Assembly (NCBI GenBank): GCA_013152205.1
Contig: JAADGV010000098.1
Span: 1 to 64,000, forward strand
Source of the DNA: Planctomycetota bacterium
GTDB lineage: Bacteria; Planctomycetota; Planctomycetia; Pirellulales; Lacipirellulaceae
Direction of reading: 5' to 3'
DNA: 64,000 nucleotides
The position numbers were made by a program, and so were the translations under genes. This document shows positions 52,950 through 63,632 of this stretch, one piece after another (the first letter of the stretch is position 1; each line of letters opens with the position of its first letter). Under the pieces are notes generated by a model. The model had not been told where the DNA came from. It made no database searches and was given only the letters and a program-made list of their open reading frames with translations.

Positions 52950-54458
52950 TCACGCCCCCAGCTTTGGGAACTCCTCCCGCAACGCCTCGTACAATCCTTG
53001 AAAAACGGGGAAGTTACGGTCGTAAACCTTTCGGGCTTTCGCGCTGGGCTTCGCTAGCTCTGCTGTTTTCACGGTTGCCTTACAGGCTTCTTCGATATTC
53101 TTAAAATTCCCAGCACCGACGGCGGCCAGTAGGGCGACGCCGTAGGCGGCTCCTTCGTCGGCGACCATGGACGTGACCGGTTTGCCAAAGACGTCAGCTT
53201 GCATTTGTCGCCAGAAGGGGCTTTTTGCGCCGCCCCCCGACGCGCGGATTTGTCGTACCGGTACGCCCAGGTCTTGCATGATGCTAAGGCAATCGCGAAG
53301 CGAGTACGTAACCCCTTCAAGGATCGAGCGGACCATGTGACCACGAGCATGTTTGAGAGTCAGGCCGATGAAGGCACCGCGAGCGTGTGGGTCGAGATGC
53401 GGAGTGCGCTCGCCAGAAAGGTACGGAAGAAATTGAAGGCCTTCGGCGCCAGGTGGCGTCTTAGCAGCTTCAGCGGTTAGCTTGCTAAACGAAACGGTTT
53501 TGCCTTTGGCATCGGTGCAGAGGGCGTCTTGGAACCAGCCAAGCGAACCGGCGGCGGTCAACGTGACGCCCATCATGTGCCATTTACCACGCACGGCATG
53601 ACAGAAAGTATGCAGCCGCCCCTGGGGATCGAACTGCGGCTGGTCGCTGTGGGCAAAGACAACTCCCGAGGTGCCGAGCGAGGTGGATATCAGACCACGC
53701 CGGACAATCCCGTTGCCGATCGCCCCCGCAGCACAATCGCCAGCGCCACCCACGACAACGCAATCGGTCGAGAGTCCAAGTTTTTTTGCAACGTCCCGGG
53801 TAAGCGTGCCGGTAACTTCTTCCGATTCGTAGCATTGGGCCAACAGGTCGGCGTCGAGTTCCAACTTGCTGAGCAGGCTTTTCGACCACTTCCGTTTCAC
53901 CACATCCAACAGCAACATGCCGCTGGCATCGCTCACCTCGGTGGCGAATTCTCCCGTAAGCCGCCGTCGGATTTCGTCTTTCGGAAGCAGTACTTTGACT
54001 GTCCGCTCGAAGTTTCGCGGTTCGTTGTTCCGCAGCCAAAGAATTTTGGGGGCTGTAAACCCAGTGAGCGCCGGATTGGCGACCATCTTGATAAGTCGCT
54101 TGCGTCCACCAGCGCGGCTTTCGATTTCTTCGCATTCGGCCCCAGTACGCTGATCGTTCCAAAGGATAGCCGGTCGGACAACTTTGTTTTGGCGGTCGAG
54201 AAATACCGATCCGTGCATTTGCCCCGAGAGTCCGATCGCCGCGACATCCGCCGGCTTGAGCTTGGCTTGTTTAACAACTGCCCGAACAACTTTGACCGTC
54301 GCTTTCCACCAATCGTCAGGATCTTGCTCGCTCCAGAGCGGCTTGGGGTGGTGGCAAGGATATCCGGCCGAGGCTTCGGCCAAAATTTTGCCTTTCGCAT
54401 TGATGGCCAGGGCCTTAGTGCCAGAGGTACCAACATCGATTCCTATGCAAATACTCAT
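52950..54458 (-). CDS. xylB: Xylulokinase
   Basis: A 502-residue FGGY-family kinase that phosphorylates D-xylulose. The ATP loop CIGIDVGTSGTKALAINAKG, the sugar-binding SGQMHGSVFLDRQNKVVRPAILWNDQRT, the base VVGGAGDCAAGAIGNG and LPYLSGERTPHLDPHARGAFIGL all match XylB. A start at 54458 gives the usual N-terminus; an ATG at 54491 adds 11 residues. No xylose isomerase is adjacent. It is divergent from the lipoprotein gene at 54695. Confidence 0.93.
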   Translation of the reverse strand: MSICIGIDVGTSGTKALAINAKGKILAEASAGYPCHHPKPLWSEQDPDDWWKATVKVVRAVVKQAKLKPADVAAIGLSGQMHGSVFLDRQNKVVRPAILWNDQRTGAECEEIESRAGGRKRLIKMVANPALTGFTAPKILWLRNNEPRNFERTVKVLLPKDEIRRRLTGEFATEVSDASGMLLLDVVKRKWSKSLLSKLELDADLLAQCYESEEVTGTLTRDVAKKLGLSTDCVVVGGAGDCAAGAIGNGIVRRGLISTSLGTSGVVFAHSDQPQFDPQGRLHTFCHAVRGKWHMMGVTLTAAGSLGWFQDALCTDAKGKTVSFSKLTAEAAKTPPGAEGLQFLPYLSGERTPHLDPHARGAFIGLTLKHARGHMVRSILEGVTYSLRDCLSIMQDLGVPVRQIRASGGGAKSPFWRQMQADVFGKPVTSMVADEGAAYGVALLAAVGAGNFKNIEEACKATVKTAELAKPSAKARKVYDRNFPVFQGLYEALREEFPKLGA

Positions 54459-54694
54459 TATCTTGGGAATTCTCAGGAAGGTTGATTTCAATGAATGAAC
54501 GTAGCCAGTGCTTGGTTGGGTGCCACTGCTGGCTTGTCCAGCAGTGTGAAGCGGGTGGCAGATATTCTTGTCGGAGATGCCCCCACAGGCAAAGCCCCAA
54601 AAAAGTGGTCACTGCCATCAATGGCGATAACAAGTATAATCCCTTGTTTCCGGCAAACTGCAACTCAAAATTTTTACGACATTCGGGTCTTACT

Positions 54695-56023
54695 ATGCTT
54701 CGTACCTTGTGGCTTTGCTTGGTTTGTGCTGCTGTGGCGACGATAGGTTGCAATCAGAAGCCTGCGGCGACGGTTGAATCCCTCGCGAAGACTCCGACAA
54801 CGCGTGCAGCCGTCAAGCTCAACATCGTCGTGATCGACGACGAAAAGTTGGCCGCTGGCATCAACTTGTTGCGTGGCGAATGGTCGGAGCGAAGCGGCGG
54901 CCAGATGGTGCTCAGCGAAATGAGCAGCAAAGAATTGCTCGCGGCCGAATCGGTTTCTGCGGATCTGGTGATCTATCATTCTCGTTATGTCGGGACATTG
55001 GTCGATCGACAGTGGCTTCGACCAATTCGCAATTCGTTGCTAAAGAACCCCCAGTTTGACTTTGGCGATCTACTCCCATTGGTGCGGAATCGCACGATGC
55101 GTTTTGGGGGAGAGATTTACGCGTTATCGCTGGGCGAGCCGCCGTTGATGTTGTCGTGCCCCTCGGATGCGCTACCGGCGAAAGAGGTACGCCAGTGGCA
55201 AGATTTGCCGTTTGGCTTGCCATCTCGTACGCCGGAACTTCAGCAGCGATGGGCAGTCGAGTTACTTGTCCGAGCGGTTTCGTATCTCCCGCCAAATAGT
55301 GACATCGCGGTGTTGTTCGATCCCCGATCAATGAAACCTCGAATCGAGAGCCCGCCTTTTGTGAAAGCCCTCGACGAACTACTCGCGGTTTACCGCAGCG
55401 ATAAGTCTGAGGAAGACGAAAACCAGTTTGGCATCGCGTGGCCCACTTCGCATTCTTACGAGAAGGCAGGGGAGGGGGCTGCCATCGACTTTCTTCCGTT
55501 GCCAAAGGCGAGCAAGGTGTATCGTGCAAGTCGAGAGACTTGGGAAGCGAACGACGCCGAGGAGCCAGCGACAATGCTTGGTTTCGCAGGGCGGTCGGTC
55601 AGTGTGCTGCGATCTTCGCGCAACTCGGCCTCAGCATTCAAATTGCTCCTATGGCTGGCGAGTGGCGATGCGTCAATTCAGCTTAGCCAGCGTAGTGAGG
55701 GAACCATTTGGTTTCGCACCTCGCAGGTCGCAAAAGCCCGAAAGTGGTTGGCTGGCCAAAATGTGGGCGAGGGGGCCACAGCAGCGGTTACCAAGTTGCT
55801 CTCGGCAGACAATTGCTTCCTGTTGCCAAGGATTCCGGGGATCGACGACTATTTATTGACGCTCGACCACGAGATCGAGCAAGCCGTATCGTCCGAGAGT
55901 TCGGCAGAAGAGGTGCTAGCAAGCGTTGCGGCGAAATGGGAGTCAATTACAGAGCAATTCGACAGGAAGAGACAGCGAAAAGCCTACCGGCAGCATCTAG
56001 GGTTTGCCGATTTCGACGAATAA
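54695..56023 (+). CDS. Solute-binding-protein-like lipoprotein
   Basis: A 442-residue predicted lipoprotein. The signal MLRTLWLCLVCAAVATIGC ends in the lipobox ATIGC. The body (IVVIDDEKLAAGINLLRGEWSERSGGQMVLSEMS) resembles an extracellular solute-binding protein of the sugar-ABC type with a helical C-terminus. No ABC permease or ATPase is next to it, so it may be a sensor or a non-transport binding protein. The start is set by the lipobox; the frame is open from 54482. It is followed by a palindrome and T-run. Confidence 0.72.
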   Translation: MLRTLWLCLVCAAVATIGCNQKPAATVESLAKTPTTRAAVKLNIVVIDDEKLAAGINLLRGEWSERSGGQMVLSEMSSKELLAAESVSADLVIYHSRYVGTLVDRQWLRPIRNSLLKNPQFDFGDLLPLVRNRTMRFGGEIYALSLGEPPLMLSCPSDALPAKEVRQWQDLPFGLPSRTPELQQRWAVELLVRAVSYLPPNSDIAVLFDPRSMKPRIESPPFVKALDELLAVYRSDKSEEDENQFGIAWPTSHSYEKAGEGAAIDFLPLPKASKVYRASRETWEANDAEEPATMLGFAGRSVSVLRSSRNSASAFKLLLWLASGDASIQLSQRSEGTIWFRTSQVAKARKWLAGQNVGEGATAAVTKLLSADNCFLLPRIPGIDDYLLTLDHEIEQAVSSESSAEEVLASVAAKWESITEQFDRKRQRKAYRQHLGFADFDE

Positions 56024-56092
56024 GCAGGTTCAGAGAGCCACAGGGGAACGGCAAAGTCACAAATTCACAAAAAAACCCCGCAACAATTTGAA

Positions 56093-56175
56093 CCACAGAG
56101 GTCACAGAGGGCACAGAGAAAATCTATTTTTTAAGGCACTCTGTGCTACTCCGTGTCCTCCGTGGTGATTTTTTT
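56093..56175 (+). terminator. Palindromic repeat with T-run, likely terminator
   Basis: The left arm CCACAGAGG...GCACAGAG (56093-56118) pairs with CTCTGTGC...CCTCCGTGGTG (to 56166), followed by nine T. It lies after the lipoprotein gene. The arms also look like a dispersed CACAGAG/CTCTGTG repeat family, so it may be both repeat and terminator. The remaining bases to 56342 contain no gene. Confidence 0.6.
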
Positions 56176-56342
56176 TTCGTAAACTTTGGTCGATCGTACC
56201 GACTTTGCAGTTGTCCTGGCCGACACCAGCGGCGGGTTGTCAAATACCAGGGGTTTGGGTAGCCTCAGGGGTTCGTATCAAACCTCCTAACCGCCCGGAA
56301 ACCCGGGTTTTATTAGCCAAACCCCCAGTTGTTTCCATTGCC

Positions 56343-57587
56343 ATGATCCGTAGCGCTCAGGATGACCAGCGAATCGTGATTACCGGCGTCGGGCTAACGG
56401 CCCCCAACGGGGACAATCTGGCCGACTATCGGGCTGCCCTCTTGGCCGGCAAAAGCGGCGTCGAGCCTTACCACATTCGATATGTCGGCGACACACTGGC
56501 AGGCGTCTGCCATTTCGACGAGTTGAAGTACCAAAAACGCAAAGAACTCCGCCGCGGGACAAGGGCCGGAAGTGTCGGCGTGTATTGTGCCAACGAAGCG
56601 ATCAGCGACTCCGGCATCGACTGGTCGGAAGTCGATCCGACGCGGGTTGGTATCTACGTCGGCGTGACCGAGCATGGCAACGTAGAGACCGAGAACGAAA
56701 TCAACGAGATCAAGGCTTTTGATTACGATACCAAGGTCTGGTCGCATCACCATAACCCGCGAACGGTGGCCAACAATCCGGCCGGCGAAATCACGTTGAA
56801 CATGGGAGTCACAGGGCCGCACTACACGATCGGCGCTGCTTGTGCCGCCGGCAATGCAGGCATGATCCAAGGCGCCCAAATGCTGCTGCTTGGCGAGTGT
56901 GATTTAGCGATTGCAGGTGGGGTGTCAGAGAGCATCCACACCTTTGGCATCTTTGCCGGCTTTGCCAGCCAGGGAGCCTTGGCCGAGCATGACGACCCAA
57001 CGTCGGCGAGTCGCCCATTCGACCGCGACCGAAATGGAATCGTCGTTTCCGAGGGCGGGTGCCTATTCACTTTAGAGCGATTCAGCGATGCGTCGCAACG
57101 TGGGGCCAAGATTTACGGCGAATTGGTTGGCTATGCGATGAACAGCGACGCCAGCGATTTCGTCTTACCGAATCCTAAGCAACAGGCCCGGTGCATGAAC
57201 ATGGCGATTGAGCGCGCCGGGTTGAATACCGACGATATCGACTTAGTTAGTTCGCACGCGACCGCAACTTCCAGCGGCGACATTCAAGAGTGTGATGCGT
57301 TGCGCCGGGTATTTGGCGATTCGCGTTCGACGCTGGTGAACAACACCAAAAGTTATATCGGCCATGCCATGGGCGCGGCCGGTTCTTTGGAACTTGCCGG
57401 CAATTTGCCGTCGTTCGAGGATGGGGTTTGCCATCCGACGATTAACGTGGACAATCTCGATCCCGAGTGCGAATTACCGGGATTAGTGCTCAACGAGCCA
57501 CGAGAGAATTCGCCCGTCGAGGTGATCCTGAACAATTCGTTTGGCATGCTGGGCATCAATTCAGCGGTCATTATTAAAAAAGTCTAA
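56343..57587 (+). CDS. Beta-ketoacyl-ACP synthase (FabF-like)
   Basis: A 414-residue thiolase-fold condensing enzyme. The triad is Cys167 in IGAACAAGNAG, His305 in SSHATATSSGD and His341 in YIGHAMGAAGSLE, so it should be catalytically competent. It ends NNSFGMLGINSAVIIKK, the family terminus. The start at 56343 follows from the N-terminal IVITGVGLTAPNG; the longer frame from 56205 is not credible. It is the first gene of the fatty-acid-type cluster and is followed by a dedicated ACP. Confidence 0.92.
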   Translation: MIRSAQDDQRIVITGVGLTAPNGDNLADYRAALLAGKSGVEPYHIRYVGDTLAGVCHFDELKYQKRKELRRGTRAGSVGVYCANEAISDSGIDWSEVDPTRVGIYVGVTEHGNVETENEINEIKAFDYDTKVWSHHHNPRTVANNPAGEITLNMGVTGPHYTIGAACAAGNAGMIQGAQMLLLGECDLAIAGGVSESIHTFGIFAGFASQGALAEHDDPTSASRPFDRDRNGIVVSEGGCLFTLERFSDASQRGAKIYGELVGYAMNSDASDFVLPNPKQQARCMNMAIERAGLNTDDIDLVSSHATATSSGDIQECDALRRVFGDSRSTLVNNTKSYIGHAMGAAGSLELAGNLPSFEDGVCHPTINVDNLDPECELPGLVLNEPRENSPVEVILNNSFGMLGINSAVIIKKV

Positions 57588-57645
57588 CTAAGCCGCGGCG
57601 AACCTAGCCAACGGCTCAGATGTTAACACGAGGAGTAACAGCAGC

Positions 57646-57906
57646 ATGACGGCAGATGATATCAGAGTAGAAATCCTAGATATTCTAGAGGTGATTGCCC
57701 CGGACGAGGATTTGTCGAACATCGACGACGCCGTAAATTTCCGCGACCAGCTCGAGCTAGACAGCATGGATTTCCTCGACATCGTGATGGAACTACGTAA
57801 GCGTCATCGGATACAAATCCCTGAAGACGATTACGTGCAGTTGGCCAGCATGAACTCGACAGTCACGTTCCTCGAACCGCTGATGAAAGACATAGTCAAG
57901 GCATGA
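57646..57906 (+). CDS. Acyl carrier protein
   Basis: An 86-residue ACP. The phosphopantetheine serine is Ser40 in ELDSMDFLDIVMELRKRH. Length and helix pattern are normal. The start has GAGGAG-like upstream bases. It lies 58 bp after the ketosynthase and before two FAD oxidoreductases, so it probably carries the cluster's acyl intermediates and not the general fatty acid pool. Confidence 0.93.
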   Translation: MTADDIRVEILDILEVIAPDEDLSNIDDAVNFRDQLELDSMDFLDIVMELRKRHRIQIPEDDYVQLASMNSTVTFLEPLMKDIVKA

Positions 57907-57911
57907 ATGAC

Positions 57912-57957
57912 GAATGACGAATGACGAAACCAGCAGCGAATTCGTCATTCGTCATTC
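57912..57957. repeat. Perfect 17-bp inverted repeat
   Basis: GAATGACGAATGACGAA (57912-57928) and its exact complement (57941-57957) around a 12-base loop, with an internal GAATGAC direct repeat. It starts 6 bp after the ACP stop codon and ends 19 bp before the next gene. Such GAATGACGAA repeats are common between planctomycete genes. Confidence 0.75.
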
Positions 57958-57975
57958 GGATTTCGTCATTTTCCC

Positions 57976-59352
57976 ATGTACGACACCATCATTATCGGCG
58001 CAGGCATGTCGGGGCTGGCGGCCGGTATTCGCCTGGCCTACTTCGACCAGCGGGTATGCATTCTTGAGCGCCACTATACCATCGGTGGCCTCAACTCCTT
58101 CTACCGCATGCGCGGACGCGACTACGATGTCGGACTGCACGCGCTCACCAACATCACGCCCAAAGGCACCAAAAAAGGCCCCCTGGCGAGGTTGCTTAAG
58201 CAACTGCGCCTCTCCCGCGACGACCTAAATATCTCCGCCCAACTAGGCTCCGACATCGTCTTCCCCGGCGTGCGATTACGATTTGATAACGATCTAGATC
58301 TATTGCGAGCAGAAATCGCCCGAGAGTTCCCCGCTCAGCAAGAGAATTTCGAAAAGCTGATCGCGTCGGTTGTCGAGTACGACGATCTCGACGAAACGCA
58401 TCAAGCAATCTCCGCACGCCAACGCCTCGCCGAGATGATCCCCGAGCCGATGTTGGTCGAGATGCTTTTTTGCCCATTGATGTTTTATGGGTCGGCTCGC
58501 GAACACGACATGGACTGGGGGCAGTTCTCGATCATGTTCCGCAGCATCTTTATGGAAGGCCTCGGAAGACCTTATGCTGGTGTGCGGCTAATCCTGAAGC
58601 AATTGGTACGCAAGTTCCGCGGCTTGGGCGGCGAACTAAAACTACGCTCGGGGGTCGATCGTTTGGCCGTCGAAGACGGTCGGGTCGTGGGCGTCGTGCT
58701 AGAAAACGGCGAGGTTCTTGAAGGACGTCGCGTACTCTCGTCGGCAGGTTGGCCAGAGACCATGCGGATGTGCGACGACGGCGACCCGGTGACCACCCGT
58801 AGTGCTGGTCGGCTAAGCTTTTGCGAGACAATCGCTACCTTGGATGTCCAGCCAAAGGATTTGGGGCACGATCGGGCGATCACATTTTTCAATGATTCCG
58901 AAGAATTTACCTGGGAAAAATCGGCCGATCCTTGCGACGTGCGAAGCGGAGTGATTTGCAGCCCGAACAACTTTGCCTACGACGAACCGTTGGCCGAAGG
59001 CACCATGCGAATTACTTCGCTAGCCAACTTTGATTACTGGCAAGGGTTGGACGAGCAGCAGTACCAGTTAGAAAAACTGCGTTGGTACGATCGCATTACC
59101 GAATCAGCCGTACGATTTGTGCCCGACTATCGAAGTCGAGTGCTAGACACAGACATGTTCACACCCACCACAGTCGTACGCTTCACCGGACACGATAACG
59201 GCGCCATCTACGGCACGCCCGAAAAACAATTCGATGGCCGAACGCACCTAGAAAACCTTTTCGTCTGCGGCACCGACCAAGGCTTCGTAGGAATCATCGG
59301 CAGCATAGTAAGCGGCATCAGCATGGCCAACCAACACTGTTTGCGTGATTGA
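57976..59352 (+). CDS. CrtI-like FAD-dependent oxidoreductase, first copy
   Basis: A 458-residue flavoprotein of the phytoene desaturase / carotenoid isomerase group. The N-terminus has the dinucleotide motif IIIGAGMSGLAAGIRLAYFDQRVCILERHYTIGG, and the C-terminus has FVCGTDQGFVGIIGSIVSGISMANQ, the second FAD motif. It lies between the ACP and the IS200 element. With its neighbour at 60382 it may desaturate or isomerise ACP-bound acyl chains. No carotenoid synthase is adjacent. Confidence 0.9.
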   Translation: MYDTIIIGAGMSGLAAGIRLAYFDQRVCILERHYTIGGLNSFYRMRGRDYDVGLHALTNITPKGTKKGPLARLLKQLRLSRDDLNISAQLGSDIVFPGVRLRFDNDLDLLRAEIAREFPAQQENFEKLIASVVEYDDLDETHQAISARQRLAEMIPEPMLVEMLFCPLMFYGSAREHDMDWGQFSIMFRSIFMEGLGRPYAGVRLILKQLVRKFRGLGGELKLRSGVDRLAVEDGRVVGVVLENGEVLEGRRVLSSAGWPETMRMCDDGDPVTTRSAGRLSFCETIATLDVQPKDLGHDRAITFFNDSEEFTWEKSADPCDVRSGVICSPNNFAYDEPLAEGTMRITSLANFDYWQGLDEQQYQLEKLRWYDRITESAVRFVPDYRSRVLDTDMFTPTTVVRFTGHDNGAIYGTPEKQFDGRTHLENLFVCGTDQGFVGIIGSIVSGISMANQHCLRD

Positions 59353-59375
59353 AAAAGATTTACCTCTCATCTTTT

Positions 59376-59457
59376 GCCCTGAAAGGGCAATATACGAAAG
59401 CCCAGGGCGCAAGCCCTGGGTTGAAATAAGGCAACGCCAACAAAGCCCTGAAAGGGC
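59376..59457 (+). repeat. 82-bp REP element, left copy
   Basis: Ends are GCCCTGAAAGGGC at both sides, and in the middle is the palindrome CCCAGGGCGCAAGCCCTGGG. It is 81 of 82 identical to 60140-60221, in the same orientation, and lies 21 bp before the transposase gene. Confidence 0.85.
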
Positions 59458-59478
59458 GGAATAGGAGAGACCACCGAC

Positions 59479-59931
59479 ATGTCTCAATCACTCTCCAACG
59501 TTCTATTGCATATTGTTTTCAGCACGAAAAACCGCCAACAGTGGATCGATACCAAGCTAGAACAGGAACTATTCCCCTACATCGCAAAAATCTGTAACGA
59601 ACTAGATTGCCCCATTCACAAGGTCGGTGGTACGGACGATCACATCCACATCGCTTGCTCGTTGGCAAGAACCGTAGAGATCAGCAAGCTACTGGCAACC
59701 ATCAAGGCGAATTCCTCTCGGTGGATCAAAAGCAAAGGGTCGCATGTCGAGAATTTTTCCTGGCAGAATGGATATGGTGTCTTCTCTGTGGGGCAATCGC
59801 AGTTGGATTCGTTAAAAAAGTACATAGCGGGTCAGCGGGAGCATCACCGGCGTGAAACATTTCAAGATGAATTTCGCAAGTTGCTTTTCAAGTATCAAGT
59901 CGACTACGATGAGCGGTACGTTTGGGATTGA
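59479..59931 (+). CDS. IS200-type Y1 (HUH) transposase, REP-associated
   Basis: A 150-residue single-strand transposase. The HUH motif is HIHIA in GGTDDHIHIACSL; the nucleophile is the Tyr in SLKKYIAGQREHH. The start MSQSLSNVLLHIVFSTKNRQQWI is typical. No tnpB follows. It is surrounded by three REP copies (59376-59457, 59951-60031 inverted, 60140-60221), the layout expected for a REP-associated tyrosine transposase acting on its own palindromes. It interrupts the fatty-acid-type cluster. Confidence 0.92.
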   Translation: MSQSLSNVLLHIVFSTKNRQQWIDTKLEQELFPYIAKICNELDCPIHKVGGTDDHIHIACSLARTVEISKLLATIKANSSRWIKSKGSHVENFSWQNGYGVFSVGQSQLDSLKKYIAGQREHHRRETFQDEFRKLLFKYQVDYDERYVWD

Positions 59932-59950
59932 TTTCAGAGCCTTGGATGCC

Positions 59951-60031
59951 GCCCTTTCAGGGCTCGGTTTGCCAGTCGATAGAAACCCCAGGGCTTACGC
60001 CCTGGGCTGCCATATGCTGGCCTTTCAGGCC
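59951..60031 (-). repeat. REP element, middle copy (inverted)
   Basis: GCCCTTTCAGGGC, then CCCAGGGCTTACGCCCTGGG, then GGCCTTTCAGGCC. This is the reverse-oriented counterpart of the flanking copies but more diverged. It starts 20 bp after the transposase stop codon. Confidence 0.75.
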
Positions 60032-60139
60032 TCCGTTGAACCACCACCTTGCCTTCTAGGTCTTTCCGGGAATTGTCATGTGTCCTGAGCCATCATGTCC
60101 CCTCGGCTTACCATGCCCCCTCCTAAACCACCCACCTGT

Positions 60140-60221
60140 GCCCTGAAAGGGCAATATACGAAAGCCCAGGGCGCAAGCCCTGGGTTGGAATAAGGCAACG
60201 CCAACAAAGCCCTGAAAGGGC
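60140..60221 (+). repeat. 82-bp REP element, right copy
   Basis: Identical in plan and length to 59376-59457 with a single mismatch (GGGTTGGAAT versus GGGTTGAAAT). The stretch from 60222 to 60381 has a further short CCGGACC/GGTCCG palindrome and no gene. Confidence 0.85.
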
Positions 60222-60381
60222 GCCATACCCACCATACCCGGACCATCCTGGTCCGAAACAAGTCTGCCACTTTACCCAAGGCTGTCTGCTGAGTTATCAT
60301 CTTGGCTTGATGCCAATTCTCCGGCGACTCGTAGAGTTGCGGCTACTTGATTCCTGACCTCCGACCCCTCACCCTCCCCCC

Positions 60382-61830
<1,449 letters not shown>

Positions 61831-61914
61831 CCAACGAGGTATTGTAAAAAGCGGAAAGCCGGCCCCTTTCCCCCTTCCGATTTCCCCCTTCCGCCTTCCG
61901 ATTTCTCCTCCGCC

Positions 61915-62349
61915 ATGTCTTTAGAAAAAATCAAAGCCGCCATACCTCATCGTGAACCGTTTTTGTTGATCGACGAGATTATCGAGCAATCGGAAAATCG
62001 AATCGTCTGTCGCAAGCGTTTTTCGGGCGACGAATTTTGGTACGAGGGACATTTCCCAAGCTTCCCGATCACGCCGGGAGTGATTATTTGCGAAGCAGCC
62101 ATGCAGGCAGGAGCCGTGCTGCTGGCCAGCCAGATTGAGTCGCAAGAGGGCTATCTGCCGGTGGCGACTCGTGCCAACAACGTGCAGTTCAAAAGGATGG
62201 TACTCCCCGGCGATACGATCGATTTAGAAGTTGAATTGACCGAGCAACTGGCCAAAGCGTTCTTTCTCAAAGCTCGAGTGACCGTCGACGGAAAAGTGGC
62301 GACCCGATTCGATTTTGCCTGCACAATGGCCAAGCCCAAGGTATCGTGA
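61915..62349 (+). CDS. FabZ-like 3-hydroxyacyl-ACP dehydratase
   Basis: A 144-residue hot-dog-fold dehydratase. [13 protein letters not shown] opens the family; the active site is His46 in [13 protein letters not shown] and Glu60 in ICEAAMQAG. Length is normal. It overlaps the next gene by one base (TGATG), so they are translationally coupled. It likely removes water from the cluster's hydroxyacyl-ACP. Confidence 0.93.
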   Translation: MSLEKIKAAIPHREPFLLIDEIIEQSENRIVCRKRFSGDEFWYEGHFPSFPITPGVIICEAAMQAGAVLLASQIESQEGYLPVATRANNVQFKRMVLPGDTIDLEVELTEQLAKAFFLKARVTVDGKVATRFDFACTMAKPKVS

Positions 62350-63161
62350 TGGTCGCCGATTTCTTACAGCTAGAGGGACGCCGCGTGCTGGTGTTTGGCG
62401 TCGCAAATCGAAAAAGCGTCGCTTACCACATTGGGCAAGTACTAGAAGAGGCGGGCGTCGAGGTAGTATACGTGGTTCGTAGCGAGCAACGCCGCCAGTC
62501 GGTCGCCAAGTTGCTCGGCTCCTCGGCCGTTTTTATTTGTGATGTCGAACACCAAGACCAAATCGATCAGCTCGCGACCGACTTGGCTGCGCAGTACGAC
62601 GAATTTCACGGCGTCGTCCACTCGATTGCGTTTGGCGACTATTCCGAAGGGCCAAAGCCGTTTCATGAAACCGACCGCTCACAGATGCTACGGGCATTCG
62701 ATATTTCGTGTTTCTCGCTGGTGGCGATTGCCGATGCACTAAAAAAACTGCTGACGGTCGATGCGTCGGTGGTAACGATTTCGATCTCGACGACACGGAT
62801 GGCGAGCGAAAATTACGGGTTTATGGGGCCGATCAAGGCCGCCCTCGATTCGAGCTTGGCTTTTTTAGCAAAATCGTTCAGCCGATTTTCGAAAGTCCGC
62901 TTCAATGCGGTTGCTCCCGGATTGCTAAAAACGTCGGCTTCTGCGGGGATTCCAGGGTATGTCGATTCCTATCTGTACGCTGAACAGGCGACTTTGCGAG
63001 GCCTAGCCGTTCAAACCGAAGAGGTGGCCTCAACAGCCGCCTTCCTGCTAAGCCCCCGATCCAGCGGCATCAATGCCCAACGGCTGGTCGTAGACGCGGG
63101 GATGGAAGTCAACTATTTCGACAAACGGCTGATCGACGGGTTTTTGCAGGGCGATCTATGA
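62349..63161 (+). CDS. FabI-like enoyl-ACP reductase (divergent)
   Basis: A 270-residue SDR of the FabI type: [22 protein letters not shown] is the NAD loop, and Tyr156 and Lys163 ([14 protein letters not shown]) sit at the same numbers as in E. coli FabI. The other conserved tyrosine (Tyr146 in E. coli) is isoleucine here (TISISTTR). It closes with [16 protein letters not shown]. The ATG at 62349 is the best start; GTG at 62346 is possible. It is the last recognisable gene of the cluster. Confidence 0.9.
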   Translation: MVADFLQLEGRRVLVFGVANRKSVAYHIGQVLEEAGVEVVYVVRSEQRRQSVAKLLGSSAVFICDVEHQDQIDQLATDLAAQYDEFHGVVHSIAFGDYSEGPKPFHETDRSQMLRAFDISCFSLVAIADALKKLLTVDASVVTISISTTRMASENYGFMGPIKAALDSSLAFLAKSFSRFSKVRFNAVAPGLLKTSASAGIPGYVDSYLYAEQATLRGLAVQTEEVASTAAFLLSPRSSGINAQRLVVDAGMEVNYFDKRLIDGFLQGDL

Positions 63162-63250
63162 ACGGCTACCCCGCATTTCATCGTGTTACTAACGATTCTA
63201 GTTTGTGCAGAGAGCAACAGTTTTGGATGGTTGGACCTGCAAATTAGACT

Positions 63251-63632
63251 CTCGCAAAGGCGCGAAGGCGCAAAGAACGGGAAATTTAGCCACACAAGCA
63301 ATTGATCTCGCAGAAACCCTGAGGCAGCAAAGCTACGACATCCCGGTTTTCTCCGCTGTCTCAGCGTCTCTGCGTGACAATCCCTTTTCGTAACACTTCA
63401 GCCGAGTGCAGCAGAATAGAACACAGATGAACACTGATTTAGCAGATTGTCGCAGATACAAGACGATTATTGGGCAACCGTCTGTCTCGATCTTTAGCCC
63501 CTATGACTTTAACAATCTTCTTTTGTATCCGTGAAAATCCGTCTGATCTGTGTTCATCCGCGTTCTATTACTTCAGATGGCTGAAGTGTTACCCCTTTTC
63601 TTACTTTCTTTGCGACTTAGCGCCTTTGCGAG
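63251..63632. repeat. Nested inverted repeats, outer 27-bp arms
   Basis: Outer arms (63251-63277, 63606-63632) match at 25 of 27 bases and contain CTCGCAAAGGCGC. Inside, 63390-63592 is the second member of the long hairpin family of 1986-2181, with its own perfectly matched ends GTAACACTTC/GAAGTGTTAC. Both types of repeat are thus stacked in one gene-free stretch. Confidence 0.78.
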
